Shown here one piece after another: positions 14,643-22,944 of a stretch of 38,070 nt of DNA (within the stretch, counting starts at the first letter, position 1; the number at the start of each line of letters is the position of its first letter). Source of the DNA: an uncultured Lachnospiraceae bacterium. GTDB taxonomy: Bacteria > Bacillota > Clostridia > Lachnospirales > Lachnospiraceae. Both the position numbers and the translations under genes were made by a program. The stretch covers positions 1 through 38,070 of the forward strand of contig ONEK01000021.1 in NCBI GenBank assembly GCA_900316855.1. The letters run 5' to 3'. Below the pieces are notes generated by a model. That model made no database searches. It was not told the origin of the DNA and worked only from the letters and a program-made list of their open reading frames with translations.

Positions 14643-17384
14643 CTATTGCTTTATTATACTGCTCTCCGCGCCAGTGCGGTTATGCCCCATCTGCATCCCG
14701 ATCCATTTCATGATGACGTCGGCGATATAGGAGATCTCGTCCCGGGTAAGCGCTCTACCCTTCGGGATGCCATGCCAGGTTTCGAGGCATCCGCGGCAGC
14801 ATGTGCCTGTCGCGTGCTGTGCAAGGAACACCGGATGGCCGTGCGGCTCGCCGCGCATCGGCGTCTGTTTCCCGTCGTTTTGCGGCATGGCGGGAGCAAG
14901 GCGTTTTGTGATGATCTGTATCGCGTGATCACGGATCGTGTCCATTCCCTTTTCCTGAATATAGGTTCTGTCCGCCTCCGTCAGGTGAAACCTCATGCGG
15001 AACTTTGACCGGGACAGGCGGACGAACAGGTCCTGTCTGAGCCCGTTTTTCGTCCCGGTGTTTACCCGGTCTGCTGCAGCATTACCGCCTGTACGGTCAG
15101 GAGCACACATTTGTGTCCGCCCCGCCAGAGCATTTCCTGCCGGAGCGCATTTCGGATTCCCGCTTTCCCCTGCAGCGTCCACAATCCGCCTTGAGAGCAG
15201 TGTATTGCGGGCGGTCACCGTGACGTGATAGACCGCATAGCTTAAGGCTTTCCTCGTTCCGACCATGACGAGGATCTTCTTCGCCCTTGTGACGCCGGTA
15301 TAAATGAGATTTCGCTGCAGCATGACGAAGTGGTTCATCAGAACCGGCATGACCACGATGGGGTATTCGGACCCCTGCGCCTTGTGGATGGTCGTCGCGT
15401 AGGCAAGGACCAGCTCATCGAGCTCCGAAACATCATATTCCACATCCCTGCCGTCGAAATCCACCGTCAGCGACCGGTCATAGACATCCACGGCGGATAT
15501 GATGCCGATATCGCCGTTGAAGATATCCTTGTCGTAATTGTTCCGGATCTGCATGACCTTGTCGCGGACGCGGTAGCAGATGCCTCCGTGGAGCAGGTAA
15601 TCGCCCTCCGGATTCAGCGCTTGCTGCAGGGCCTGGTTCAGGTTCGCCGCACCGACGACGCCGCGCTGCATCGGGGTCAGCACCTGGATCTGTTCCGGCG
15701 GCGTATGGTAGTAGCCGGAAAGCTTCGTCTTCACAAGCTCTGTGATGGTTGTAACTGCTTTTTCGGGGTCTTCTTCCTCCATGAAGAAGAAATCGCTGGA
15801 CCTGCCGTTGGAGAGGTCTGGCATCCGGCCGCTGTTGATCCGGTGTGCGTTCAGTATGATGCGGGATGCCTGTGCCTGGCGGAAGATCCTGGTGAGTTTC
15901 ACCGTCGGGACGCACCCTGAGTCAATGATGTCCCTTAATACATTCCCCGCCCCGACAGAGGGCAGCTGGTCGACGTCTCCGACGAGGATCAGCCTCATGC
16001 CATCGGGTACTGCCTTCAGGAGGCTGTACATAAGCATGATATCGATCATGGAGCACTCATCGAGAATGAGTACGTCGCCCTCAAGGGGGTTCTGTTCATT
16101 ACGCTGGTAACCCTCCGGGGGCTTGTATTCGAGCAGCCGGTGGATGGTCTTCGCTTCCATTCCGGTGGCTTCCGACAGACGCCTGGCTGCCCGTCCCGTG
16201 GGTGCCGCGAGCAGGATCTTCGCGCCGCTTCTCCGGAATGCTGTAATAATGCCAAGCGTCGTTGTGGTCTTGCCGGTGCCCGGCCCGCCTGTGAGGACCA
16301 GGACCTTGTTTGCGACCGACCTGCGGATTGCGTCCGTCTGGACGTCATCGTACTGCACACCGGCTGCCGCGGCGGTCACCTGCGAGGGGACCCGGGTATT
16401 CACCTTCAGGGAGGGTTCGGCGTTCAGGATGGCGGCAAGGCGCTTTGCCGTGCCCGATTCGGCATAGTAAAAAGGCGGCAGGTAGACAGCGATGGAATCC
16501 CCTGTGCTGTTCTCTCCTGCCTGATCAGGAGTGCCCTCTTCCCGGTCCGGCGTGTTCCCTTCAGGGATCCCTTCGGGGAGCCTCTCCGTAATGACATCGC
16601 CCTTACGGATCATCTCGTCCAGTGTCATGGAGATCAGGCTCCCGTCCACGTCCAGAAGCTCCTGCCCCGACCTGATAAGCATCGTCCTTGTCGCGTAGCA
16701 GTGTCCTTCCCCGGAGAGCTGGTTCAGCGTGTAGAACACACCGCTCCGAAGCCTTTCGTATCTTTCCTTCCCGAAGCCCATGCCGGAAGCAATCGTATCC
16801 GCGGTTTTAAAGCCGATGCCCCAGACATCATCCGCGAGGCGGTAGGGGTTCTGCGTAACTACACGGATGCTCTCGTTTCCATAGGTTTTATAGATCTTGG
16901 TCGCGTGGCTGGTACTGACGTTGTGGCTTTGCAGGAACAGCATGATGTTGCGGATTTCCTTCTGGTCCTGCCAGCTCTTCCGGACGCTCTCCACCCGACG
17001 GGAGCCGATGCCCGGAATTTCGAGGAGCTTTTCGGGGCTGTCCTCGATCACGTTCAGGGTGTCCGCGCCGAACCTGTCAACGATCTTACGGGCGTATTTT
17101 GGCCCGATGCCTTTGATAAGACCGCTGCCGAGATATTTCTCCATACCGTAGGCGGTCGCGGGCAGGGTCTCTTCAAAGGACTCCATGGAAAACTGCCTGC
17201 CGTATTTCGCGTCCATCTTCCACTGTCCGGTCAGGGACAGCACGGACCCGACGTAGACCTCCGGCATGGCTCCCACAACGGTGACAAGGTCCTCCGCGTT
17301 CTTTACCCGGACCTTAATTACGGTATATCCGTTCTGCGGGTTCTGATATGTGATTCTCTCCACCACGCAGCGAAGATGCTCCAT
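14643..17384 (-). CDS. recD2: RecD2-type SF1 helicase fused to a DUF4186 domain
   Basis: 913 residues, ATG with AAAGGA 8 bases upstream. The first 740 or so residues are RecD2: an OB-like N-terminus (NPQNGYTVIKVRV), helix-hairpin-helix units (GIGPKYARKIVDRFG, IPGIGSRRVESV), Walker A LTGGPGTGKTTTT, LILDECSMID, and TTIHKAQGSEYP near the C-terminal UvrD motif. RecD2 unwinds DNA 5' to 3' in repair. After a low-complexity linker (about 745-785), residues 790-897 form a complete DUF4186 domain with NDGKQTP, GHPVFLAQHATGTCCRGC and WHGIPKGR. DUF4186 normally occurs as a stand-alone protein of about 110 residues, so the fusion is unusual. The frame is continuous through the join. Confidence 0.88.
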   Translation of the reverse strand: MEHLRCVVERITYQNPQNGYTVIKVRVKNAEDLVTVVGAMPEVYVGSVLSLTGQWKMDAKYGRQFSMESFEETLPATAYGMEKYLGSGLIKGIGPKYARKIVDRFGADTLNVIEDSPEKLLEIPGIGSRRVESVRKSWQDQKEIRNIMLFLQSHNVSTSHATKIYKTYGNESIRVVTQNPYRLADDVWGIGFKTADTIASGMGFGKERYERLRSGVFYTLNQLSGEGHCYATRTMLIRSGQELLDVDGSLISMTLDEMIRKGDVITERLPEGIPEGNTPDREEGTPDQAGENSTGDSIAVYLPPFYYAESGTAKRLAAILNAEPSLKVNTRVPSQVTAAAAGVQYDDVQTDAIRRSVANKVLVLTGGPGTGKTTTTLGIITAFRRSGAKILLAAPTGRAARRLSEATGMEAKTIHRLLEYKPPEGYQRNEQNPLEGDVLILDECSMIDIMLMYSLLKAVPDGMRLILVGDVDQLPSVGAGNVLRDIIDSGCVPTVKLTRIFRQAQASRIILNAHRINSGRMPDLSNGRSSDFFFMEEEDPEKAVTTITELVKTKLSGYYHTPPEQIQVLTPMQRGVVGAANLNQALQQALNPEGDYLLHGGICYRVRDKVMQIRNNYDKDIFNGDIGIISAVDVYDRSLTVDFDGRDVEYDVSELDELVLAYATTIHKAQGSEYPIVVMPVLMNHFVMLQRNLIYTGVTRAKKILVMVGTRKALSYAVYHVTVTARNTLLSRRIVDAAGESGNPKCAPAGNALAGRTQMCAPDRTGGNAAADRVNTGTKNGLRQDLFVRLSRSKFRMRFHLTEADRTYIQEKGMDTIRDHAIQIITKRLAPAMPQNDGKQTPMRGEPHGHPVFLAQHATGTCCRGCLETWHGIPKGRALTRDEISYIADVIMKWIGMQMGHNRTGAESSIIKQ

Positions 17385-17447
17385 CCGGCCAGTCCTTTCG
17401 TCCGCAGATTTCTGCTCCTTGGCAGTAATCTCCCCAGTGTTCTTCTA

Positions 17448-17475
17448 ATTATAGATTTCTATTCAGAGATGTAAA
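17448..17475 (-). promoter_or_regulatory. Sigma-A promoter of recD2
   Basis: On the minus strand TTTACA (17475-17470), a 16-base spacer and TATAAT (17453-17448) give 5/6 and 6/6 matches to the consensus. The start codon follows about 64 bases downstream, and the HD gene is probably on the same transcript. Confidence 0.7.
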
Positions 17476-17484
17476 TCGCGGTTC

Positions 17485-17529
17485 GAAAAAGTAGCATTTT
17501 CGCTTGCAATATCTTGGAAAAAGTAACAT
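17485..17529. repeat. Direct repeat upstream of the recD2 promoter
   Basis: GAAAAAGTAGCAT (17485-17497) and GAAAAAGTAACAT (17517-17529) differ by one base and are offset by 32 bp, about three helical turns, just beyond the -35 box. They could bind a regulator; repeated elements of this kind also occur at IS21-type ends, but no transposase is present. Confidence 0.5.
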
Positions 17530-17598
17530 GTTTCTTCAGGGAGGCGCCCCTCGACAATCCAATTGTTCCGTTCGACCTGACAGGATTATAAGGATGAC

Positions 17599-17622
17599 AA
17601 AAGCCCCCGGTTTTCCGGGGGC
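17599..17622 (-). terminator. Terminator of the wall-protein gene
   Basis: GCCCCCGG (17603-17610) and CCGGGGGC (17615-17622) form an 8-bp stem with an AAAA loop on the minus strand, followed by TTTT. It lies 30 bases after the stop of the surface-protein gene. Confidence 0.85.
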
Positions 17623-17651
17623 CTTGGAAATGCTGTGTGCTGCGGCAGGGA

Positions 17652-19679
17652 TCAGCTGCGTTTTTTCTTTGTGAGAATGACGGCTGCGCCGATAGCGGAC
17701 AGAAGTGCCGCAATGCCGTTTCCTGCCATGTGGGAGGTATCGCCGGTTGTGACAGATCCCCTTCCGGAGCGGGCCGCGCCGAGGACCTTCGGCTCATTCT
17801 CAGGGTGCTGTACAGGTGCCTGCACCTCCTGCTCAAGCGGACGGCTCACGCCCAGAACCCTGGGAGTGTCAGCCGCCGGCTGTGCCGGTGTCTGCGCCGT
17901 TACTGCTGCGGGTTCCTCCGCAGGTGCCGGGGCAGGTGTGGGATCGGGATCCGGGGTCGGAGCAGGATCGGGTGCCGGAACCGGGTCCGGGGTTACGATC
18001 GGCGGAACGACGGGCGTTTCTGCAGCCGTATTAACGGATACCTGGATCTGATTGACATCTCCCGCATCCTGGTTGGCATCCGGGAGGCCCTCAGACGGAT
18101 CCTGCTCCGCGCTCCACTTGACGTCCATGGTCTTATTCTGCCAGCGGCCGAGTGCGGCTTTCATATAACCCTTGAGTGTTCCCCTGACGGAACCAGAGGC
18201 CTCCTCTGCGGCTTTGAATGTAATCCCGGACATAAGGAGTTTGTACTTCTGCGCAGACCTCTTAATCACTTCCCGTAAGTTGGAGAAGGTGCTGGAGTTG
18301 AAGGACTCACCATAATCCGGTACATATGAAAATCCCCACAAGCTTATAGAGTGCTGAAAGTTTTCCGCTGTCTCAGGAGTTCCGGTATACAGCACATCCT
18401 TCCCGTTGTTCTGCTCAAACGGATACTTTGTATGGAAGGAATTGCTGCCGTCATTGAATTTCGTGAGGTCCATGCTCATGTTGATGATGACATGGTCCTT
18501 CGCGAAGGTAGAGCTCTTGTAATCTATGACGAAGATCGGGGTGTGATCGTCACCGGTTGTCAGCTGATAGTGCTCCTTCAGCCTTGCAAGGTCCTCCTCG
18601 CTGTTGGGATCGCCGGTAACGAACTCACCGTTCATGATATCGTCGATGGTATAGGATGCCTGGAAGCCGGTTTCGAGCTTGCTCAGATAGACACTGTTGA
18701 TGCTCTCTTCACTGAGCTGCTTCTTCGCCTCTTCATACAGGGCGTCCATCGCCTTCCCGACCGCGGACACATCCAGATCGGACTCGACGGTATAGGTCTT
18801 GTCCGCTTCGACGTGTTGGTTTCCTGCGGTGTTGAGCTCCGAATCCGGGGCGTTATCTTCCTTGATCGACATGTCTCCCTTTACAAGGAGATCGTCGGAG
18901 TTCACGCCGCCGATGGTCTGATCCTGTCCGGGCTCTACTGTGACAGTGCCGGCAAAGTCCGAGCTGATGGTCGTTGCGGGCTTATCCTCCGAGGGCTTCT
19001 CCGCGTCTACATGATTGGGAATACTGAGATCCGTGCTTTCGGAAGACGCCTCTGCGCTCTTTGCAGATGCGGCGGCCTTTAAACCGGGTGCCCGCCTCGG
19101 TACAACCGGAATGGCAGCCTTTGCTTCGCCGTTCTGTACAGGGAGAGTATTCTCAGTCGGAACCATGGAAGCTGCGTCCCCTTCCCCGATGCCCTTCGTT
19201 TCGTCGGCGTCTTTCTCCTCTTCGCCGGCTGTGACGGGTGTTATAACAGGATTCTCTTCCTTCTTCTCCTGGTCTTCGCTGTTTTCTACGGAGACCGGCG
19301 CAGCATCTCCTGCTGCCGGAACGGATTCTCCGGAAGCGTCCGCTTCGGAATCGGTATTTGCAGATGCGGGATCTGCGTCTCCGGGTTCCGGATCGGAATC
19401 AGCATCCCCTGCTGCCTCCTGCGCAGAGCCGGACTCTGTGTCTGCCTCGGGTTCGCTATTGTCTTCCGCAGGTGCGCCGTCGTCACCCTGATCATCGGAG
19501 CCGGTATCGGACTGGTTATTGTTATCCGTATTGCTTTCCGCTTCGTCTGTTACAGATGCGGGAGCATCGGATACTGCCGCGGGGATCTCCTCCGCGAACA
19601 CATTCATGACCGGTGACGCGGATGCCATCACGGAGAAACTGACTGCAAACAGCAATGCCCTGACTTGTCTTGACTTCAT
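17652..19679 (-). CDS. Secreted cell-wall-anchored protein
   Basis: The start is placed at ATG 19679, where MKSRQVRALLFAVSFSVMAS begins a signal peptide with probable cleavage after NVFA; the open frame extends 22 codons further into the promoter region. About 675 residues. The N-terminal third is a disordered Asp/Glu/Ser/Ala-rich region. The middle (about 300-560 of the long frame) is a folded domain I do not recognise, followed by a Pro/Asp/Ala-rich stalk (PDPAPTPDPDPTPAPAP). The end has SVTTGDTS, a hydrophobic helix and KKKRS, a variant of the LPxTG sorting signal. It is probably displayed on the wall by a sortase not encoded here. The gene is monocistronic, with its own terminator. Confidence 0.85.
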   Translation of the reverse strand: MKSRQVRALLFAVSFSVMASASPVMNVFAEEIPAAVSDAPASVTDEAESNTDNNNQSDTGSDDQGDDGAPAEDNSEPEADTESGSAQEAAGDADSDPEPGDADPASANTDSEADASGESVPAAGDAAPVSVENSEDQEKKEENPVITPVTAGEEEKDADETKGIGEGDAASMVPTENTLPVQNGEAKAAIPVVPRRAPGLKAAASAKSAEASSESTDLSIPNHVDAEKPSEDKPATTISSDFAGTVTVEPGQDQTIGGVNSDDLLVKGDMSIKEDNAPDSELNTAGNQHVEADKTYTVESDLDVSAVGKAMDALYEEAKKQLSEESINSVYLSKLETGFQASYTIDDIMNGEFVTGDPNSEEDLARLKEHYQLTTGDDHTPIFVIDYKSSTFAKDHVIINMSMDLTKFNDGSNSFHTKYPFEQNNGKDVLYTGTPETAENFQHSISLWGFSYVPDYGESFNSSTFSNLREVIKRSAQKYKLLMSGITFKAAEEASGSVRGTLKGYMKAALGRWQNKTMDVKWSAEQDPSEGLPDANQDAGDVNQIQVSVNTAAETPVVPPIVTPDPVPAPDPAPTPDPDPTPAPAPAEEPAAVTAQTPAQPAADTPRVLGVSRPLEQEVQAPVQHPENEPKVLGAARSGRGSVTTGDTSHMAGNGIAALLSAIGAAVILTKKKRS

Positions 19680-19710
19680 AACTTTAAACGCCTCTTTTAC
19701 TTCTGTGATA

Positions 19711-19742
19711 CGCGGGCAGCTTTGCCCGCGACCGTCAGTATA
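19711..19742 (-). promoter_or_regulatory. Promoter -10 and 5' UTR hairpin of the wall-protein gene
   Basis: TATACT (19742-19737 on the minus strand) is a candidate -10 box; no convincing -35 is seen. Directly after it CGCGGGC (19711-19717) and GCCCGCG (19724-19730) form a perfect 7-bp hairpin at the expected transcript start, which may stabilise the mRNA. Confidence 0.4.
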
Positions 19743-20208
19743 CAAAACCGGCGCTTAAAGTTTCTATCACATCGTGGGCTATTTTTCAGCGGAAAGGTGT
19801 AAATGGAGGTTTCAAAAAGCAGCTTGCGATAAAATGACATACGAATTGCTTCGCAATTCTACAAACATCCGAAACATGCAATACAGCCCGCGTGGATTCC
19901 GCAATTTCGCAGGTGTCCTTCAGGAAATCTTATTTTTCGCTGAGATGAACGAATTGATCACGATTCCTGACGAGATCGGTCGCATGGAAAAAGTCGAAAC
20001 CCTCGGTTTATCGCCTTTGGAATACTGTGGGCTGCAGAAAGGAAACGACATCGAATAAAGCGCCGGATGGAACCACGTTTAATTTGCCGGACAATAGTAC
20101 GATCCCCGGGTTCTTTCTTTTTTCTTCTGCATGGTCCTTTTCCATCCGCCTGTTTCAGGCTCTCTCCCTTTCTCACGGGCGCTCGCATCCGCTCGCGCCC
20201 GGCTCCAG
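19743..20208. other. Gene-free stretch with transporter relic
   Basis: No gene is supported here. It contains the scrambled copy of the DMT-exporter 3' end at 19916-19993 and a GC-rich inverted repeat, GGGCGC/GCGCCC (20177-20200), without T-run. The rest has no recognisable feature. Confidence 0.6.
19916..19993 (-). pseudogene. Rearranged fragment of the DMT exporter 3' end
   Basis: Bases 19916-19969 match 24501-24554 (the last codons of the exporter) and 19963-19993 match 24688-24718, about 135 bases further inside the same gene. The two parts are joined at the shared ATTCCTG-CGAGATC sequence. The join deletes the interior and shifts the frame, so it cannot encode the protein. Near-identity implies a recent event. 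Confidence 0.85.
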
Positions 20209-21399
20209 TCAGCGGATTTTCCCGACAGCGGGCTCTATGATCTTCAGGAACTTTTCGAACGGCCCGGATTTTATTTCACAGGAGCCGTGCGATGCTTTTT
20301 CAAGCATTCCCTTCTGGAAATCGAAGCAGGTGATCCGGTAACGGTGCTCGGTATCTGACGAGGCATAGGCGAGAAACCTTCTCAGCCTCATGATGTCCGG
20401 TGCACAGAAGTTCAGCGTGTAGGTGCCGTTCTCATACAGGTCGCAGTCGACAGCCATCTGCCCTGCCTGCGCCGCCTGCCTGCCGAAGCTGGCTTCCCGG
20501 ATGATCCGCTCCCACCCGGGGCGGGACATCACTTCGAACAGCTTTTTCCCGTCTGCTGTAAGCGGAAGGGCATAAACCTTTTCGTAGGATTCCTCCAGCT
20601 GGCGGACGGCAGCCTTAGCCTTGTAGCGCAGTTCAATTGCGGGATCGACAAGACGTGAAAGGCTTTCGTAATCGTCCGAGATAATGAGGCCGCACGGCTT
20701 TTTCGGGAACTCCATCTTTTTAGCAAGCATGGCGTCGATGTGAATCCGCATCCGGATTTCCGCTCCCGCCTGCCACCTTGCAGCGTCCCCTGTCTGGACG
20801 AAAACGGAATAGATCCCGCCCTGCGTGGCGGCAAGACCAATTACACGGGAGCCCATAATTTCCTTCATACCGCCTTTCGGGTTCAGCACGACCTTGTCCT
20901 CATACTGCGCGGCGTTTTTGAAGTCGTAGGACATGTAGTAGGCGTTTTTCATGTCGAGGTGGTCTTCGGCGATGAGGTTCGGTCTTTCGCACAGGCTGCA
21001 TGCAAGACCCGCGGCGTGCATGAACATGTAGGCTTCGGCATTCTGGATGGCACGGACGGATCGGGTTTCGGAACCGTGCAGGCAGTTCTTTCTTGCGAGC
21101 ATTCCGTATGCGGAATAGGATTCATAGAACCCGTCTCTTAAGTCGGATGCGAACACGCCTGAGATTTCGTCGTAAGGCTTCATGTAATAGACGAGCCTTA
21201 CATGATTAAAATTCTTCACACGTACCTGCTCAATTATTCCTTCCCGCTCCATATCTTTTAATTTCTGCTTATATGTTCTTGGAACATTCATCAGGCTCAG
21301 AGCTTTAGCAGGAATAACACCTGTCATGTGCAAAATCTCGATTATGTCTTTGCGAGTTCCCCTTTTATAATCAGGTTTTCTGTTTCTTATCGTTCCCAT
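20209..21399 (-). CDS. Winged-helix protein of a conjugative element relic
   Basis: 396 residues from ATG 21399, chosen because GAGAGG lies 7 bases upstream; the open frame continues 23 codons further. The N-terminus (about residues 5-75) reads as a winged helix: TRKDIIEILHMTGVIPAKAL, then DMEREGIIEQVRV. The remaining 300 residues are alpha/beta and resemble proteins beside the transfer genes of clostridial integrative elements (replication-relaxation type), with no catalytic motif I can point to. It follows the DUF5697-type gene after 220 bases and may have its own promoter at 21594-21599. DNA binding is inferred from the winged helix. Confidence 0.6.
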   Translation of the reverse strand: MGTIRNRKPDYKRGTRKDIIEILHMTGVIPAKALSLMNVPRTYKQKLKDMEREGIIEQVRVKNFNHVRLVYYMKPYDEISGVFASDLRDGFYESYSAYGMLARKNCLHGSETRSVRAIQNAEAYMFMHAAGLACSLCERPNLIAEDHLDMKNAYYMSYDFKNAAQYEDKVVLNPKGGMKEIMGSRVIGLAATQGGIYSVFVQTGDAARWQAGAEIRMRIHIDAMLAKKMEFPKKPCGLIISDDYESLSRLVDPAIELRYKAKAAVRQLEESYEKVYALPLTADGKKLFEVMSRPGWERIIREASFGRQAAQAGQMAVDCDLYENGTYTLNFCAPDIMRLRRFLAYASSDTEHRYRITCFDFQKGMLEKASHGSCEIKSGPFEKFLKIIEPAVGKIR

Positions 21400-21593
21400 T
21401 TTCATTCCTCTCACGTGGTCCGACACAGCCTGCGGCGCCCGATGACCTGTCGGCCCTATCGAAATCACGATCTGATCCGTTTGAAATCCTGAAACCCTTG
21501 CGGGGAGCGGTTTTTTTGGCTTCTAACATAGTAAAGTCACACTCCCCGTTTTTGGGTACTGTTTTGCTATATATATGAGCTTTTGCCCGGACC

Positions 21594-21599
21594 ATTATA
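21594..21599 (-). promoter_or_regulatory. Possible -10 for the winged-helix gene
   Basis: A perfect TATAAT on the minus strand lies 23 bases beyond the stop of the DUF5697-type gene and about 195 bases before the winged-helix start. No convincing -35 is seen. Confidence 0.3.
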
Positions 21600-21621
21600 C
21601 ATAGCAAATCAAATCGCTGAG

Positions 21622-22227
21622 TTACTGCTCCAGCAGGCGGAATTCCGGCTCGTCCATTCCTGCGGATTCCGCAAGAATGATGTTATGGCGGAACGGCATG
21701 TTATACTCCAGAATCTGCCTTATCGCGGATTTCGAATCAGACAGAAGATAATATTCCGCGCCGTCTGCTTCCGGCTTGTATTTCGAGTTATTTACGACAA
21801 AATAGCTCTTGTACCTGTCGATAATTACCGGGAGTTTCGAAGATACTTCCTCTTCGGGCAGGAAGACGATATTGCAGTATTTCGTCTTTGTCGAAAGGCA
21901 GATTTTTACTGGATTATTGCGGAACGCGTTCGAAAGAAGGTTAAGGTCCACCGTCTTGTCCGCGCCTCTGGAAAGCTCGATCGCAAACCAGATGCACGTC
22001 ACCATTTCCGATGAAACAGGCTTGCCTGTGATAGGGTAGTAGAGGTCCGGAACGGTCTCCGAAGAGCGGATCAGGTTCTGCAGGATGAGGTTGGAAAGCA
22101 CCCTCTGCCCCTTGTCCTCGTCCCCGAGGATTACCTGGACCTGCTTTTTTGTGATGCCGCCAAGGTTTGCGATGACGGTCAGGACCTTCTGCGAGGTATC
22201 GTCGAGATACCGGTCAAATACTGACAT
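21622..22227 (-). CDS. DUF5697-type protein of an integrative element
   Basis: 201 residues; ATG preceded by AAAGGAG at 6 bases. The N-terminal KVLTVIANLGGITKKQVQVIL followed by KGQRVLSNLILQNLIRSS is a winged-helix arrangement, then an alpha/beta region. The overall pattern resembles DUF5697 proteins found in conjugative elements of Clostridia. The nine-copy palindrome cluster lies just upstream in its promoter region, so the protein may bind those sites, or be controlled by whatever does. The family assignment is from memory of the pattern; function is unknown. Confidence 0.6.
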   Translation of the reverse strand: MSVFDRYLDDTSQKVLTVIANLGGITKKQVQVILGDEDKGQRVLSNLILQNLIRSSETVPDLYYPITGKPVSSEMVTCIWFAIELSRGADKTVDLNLLSNAFRNNPVKICLSTKTKYCNIVFLPEEEVSSKLPVIIDRYKSYFVVNNSKYKPEADGAEYYLLSDSKSAIRQILEYNMPFRHNIILAESAGMDEPEFRLLEQ

Positions 22228-22281
22228 TTTGTTCTCCTTTCCTTTGTGAAATGACTTCCCTTCTGCGGGCTAAGCCCCCAT

Positions 22282-22514
22282 TAACTACGAGTTATTTTGC
22301 GTTTACTCGTAGTTACAGGGAACTTAACTCGTAGTTATTGCTTTTTGTATGCGGCAGCAGAAAATTAACTACGAGTTACCGGCCCATTAACTACGAGTTA
22401 TTTTTCACAAAGAAATTAACTACGAGTTATCGGGGCATTAACTACGAGTTATTTTTTTCTGCAGCCGGACGGCTGTGAAATAACTACGAGTAACGATGAA
22501 TTAACTCGTAGTTA
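22282..22514. repeat. Nine phased 13-bp palindromes TAACTACGAGTTA
   Basis: Copies start at 22282, 22303, 22325, 22366, 22388, 22417, 22439, 22481 and 22502. Six read TAACTACGAGTTA and three (22303, 22325, 22502) the complement TAACTCGTAGTTA; 22303 and 22481 each differ at one base. Start-to-start distances are 21, 22, 41, 22, 29, 22, 42 and 21, i.e. two helical turns or twice that, with one exception. This puts nearly all sites on one face of the helix, as in iterons, centromeres or cooperative operators. Confidence 0.95.
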
Positions 22515-22521
22515 TTCATTT

Positions 22522-22791
22522 TCAGACGCTGCTGCCCCTTCCTCGAGGCTTTGACGAAAAAACAGCGGTTTCCTTCGGGGAAGCCGTGATGCTGCAGATG
22601 ATCTTGTCCGTTCCTGAATAGATGAGGGCTTCGTGGTTCAGCTCCTTCAGCGTCTTCCGGTCGTCCTCCGTAAAGTGCATGGACTCCGTGACAAGGTCGA
22701 TTTCCTGGTCGTTCATCCTGAGGAACATCTTGATCTGCGTGTTGTTCAGGACGGCGGAGCCGAACCCTTCCCAGGATAAAGCGGTTTTCTC
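22522..22791 (-). pseudogene. C-terminal stump of a VirB4-like conjugation ATPase
   Basis: In one frame the minus strand reads EKTALSWEGFGSAVLNN, then TQIKMFLRMNDQEIDLV, then HFTEDDRKTLKELNHEAL, IYSGTDKI and ASPKE, stopping at 22522. This is the pattern of the last 80 residues of VirB4/TraE ATPases (target strand, acidic helix, then a strand before a Pro). No start codon or Walker motifs remain; upstream sequence is unrelated and ends in the terminator at 22886. It marks the broken end of a deleted transfer module. Confidence 0.65.
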
Positions 22792-22885
22792 TGTTGCGGG
22801 GGATATTATACATTTCGGGGATTCCGGAATTTGCTATGCGAAGACGGAAAATATGGAGATACAGGAGAAAAGAAAACAGGGCAAT

Positions 22886-22915
22886 AAAAAAGGACCCCGC
22901 CCGTCGGCAGAGTCC
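22886..22915 (-). terminator. Terminator of the ATPase/DUF4869 operon
   Basis: On the minus strand GGACTCTGCC, a GACG loop and GGCGGGGTCC form a 10-bp stem (two G-T pairs), followed by six T. It starts 30 bases after the stop of the ATPase gene. Confidence 0.9.
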
Positions 22916-22944
22916 GGATATGCAGCCTTGCAGAAAGAGACCGT

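Noticed and set aside
16140..17474. A 444-codon plus-strand frame opposite recD2
   Set aside because: It mirrors the RecD2 coding region and runs through the recD2 promoter; no motif or start site supports it.
19774..20058. A 95-codon plus-strand frame
   Set aside because: It is a chimera of non-coding sequence and the antisense of the rearranged exporter fragment.
20177..20200. GC-rich inverted repeat GGGCGC/GCGCCC as a terminator of the winged-helix gene
   Set aside because: There is no T-run on the minus strand after it and the pairing is only 6 bp.
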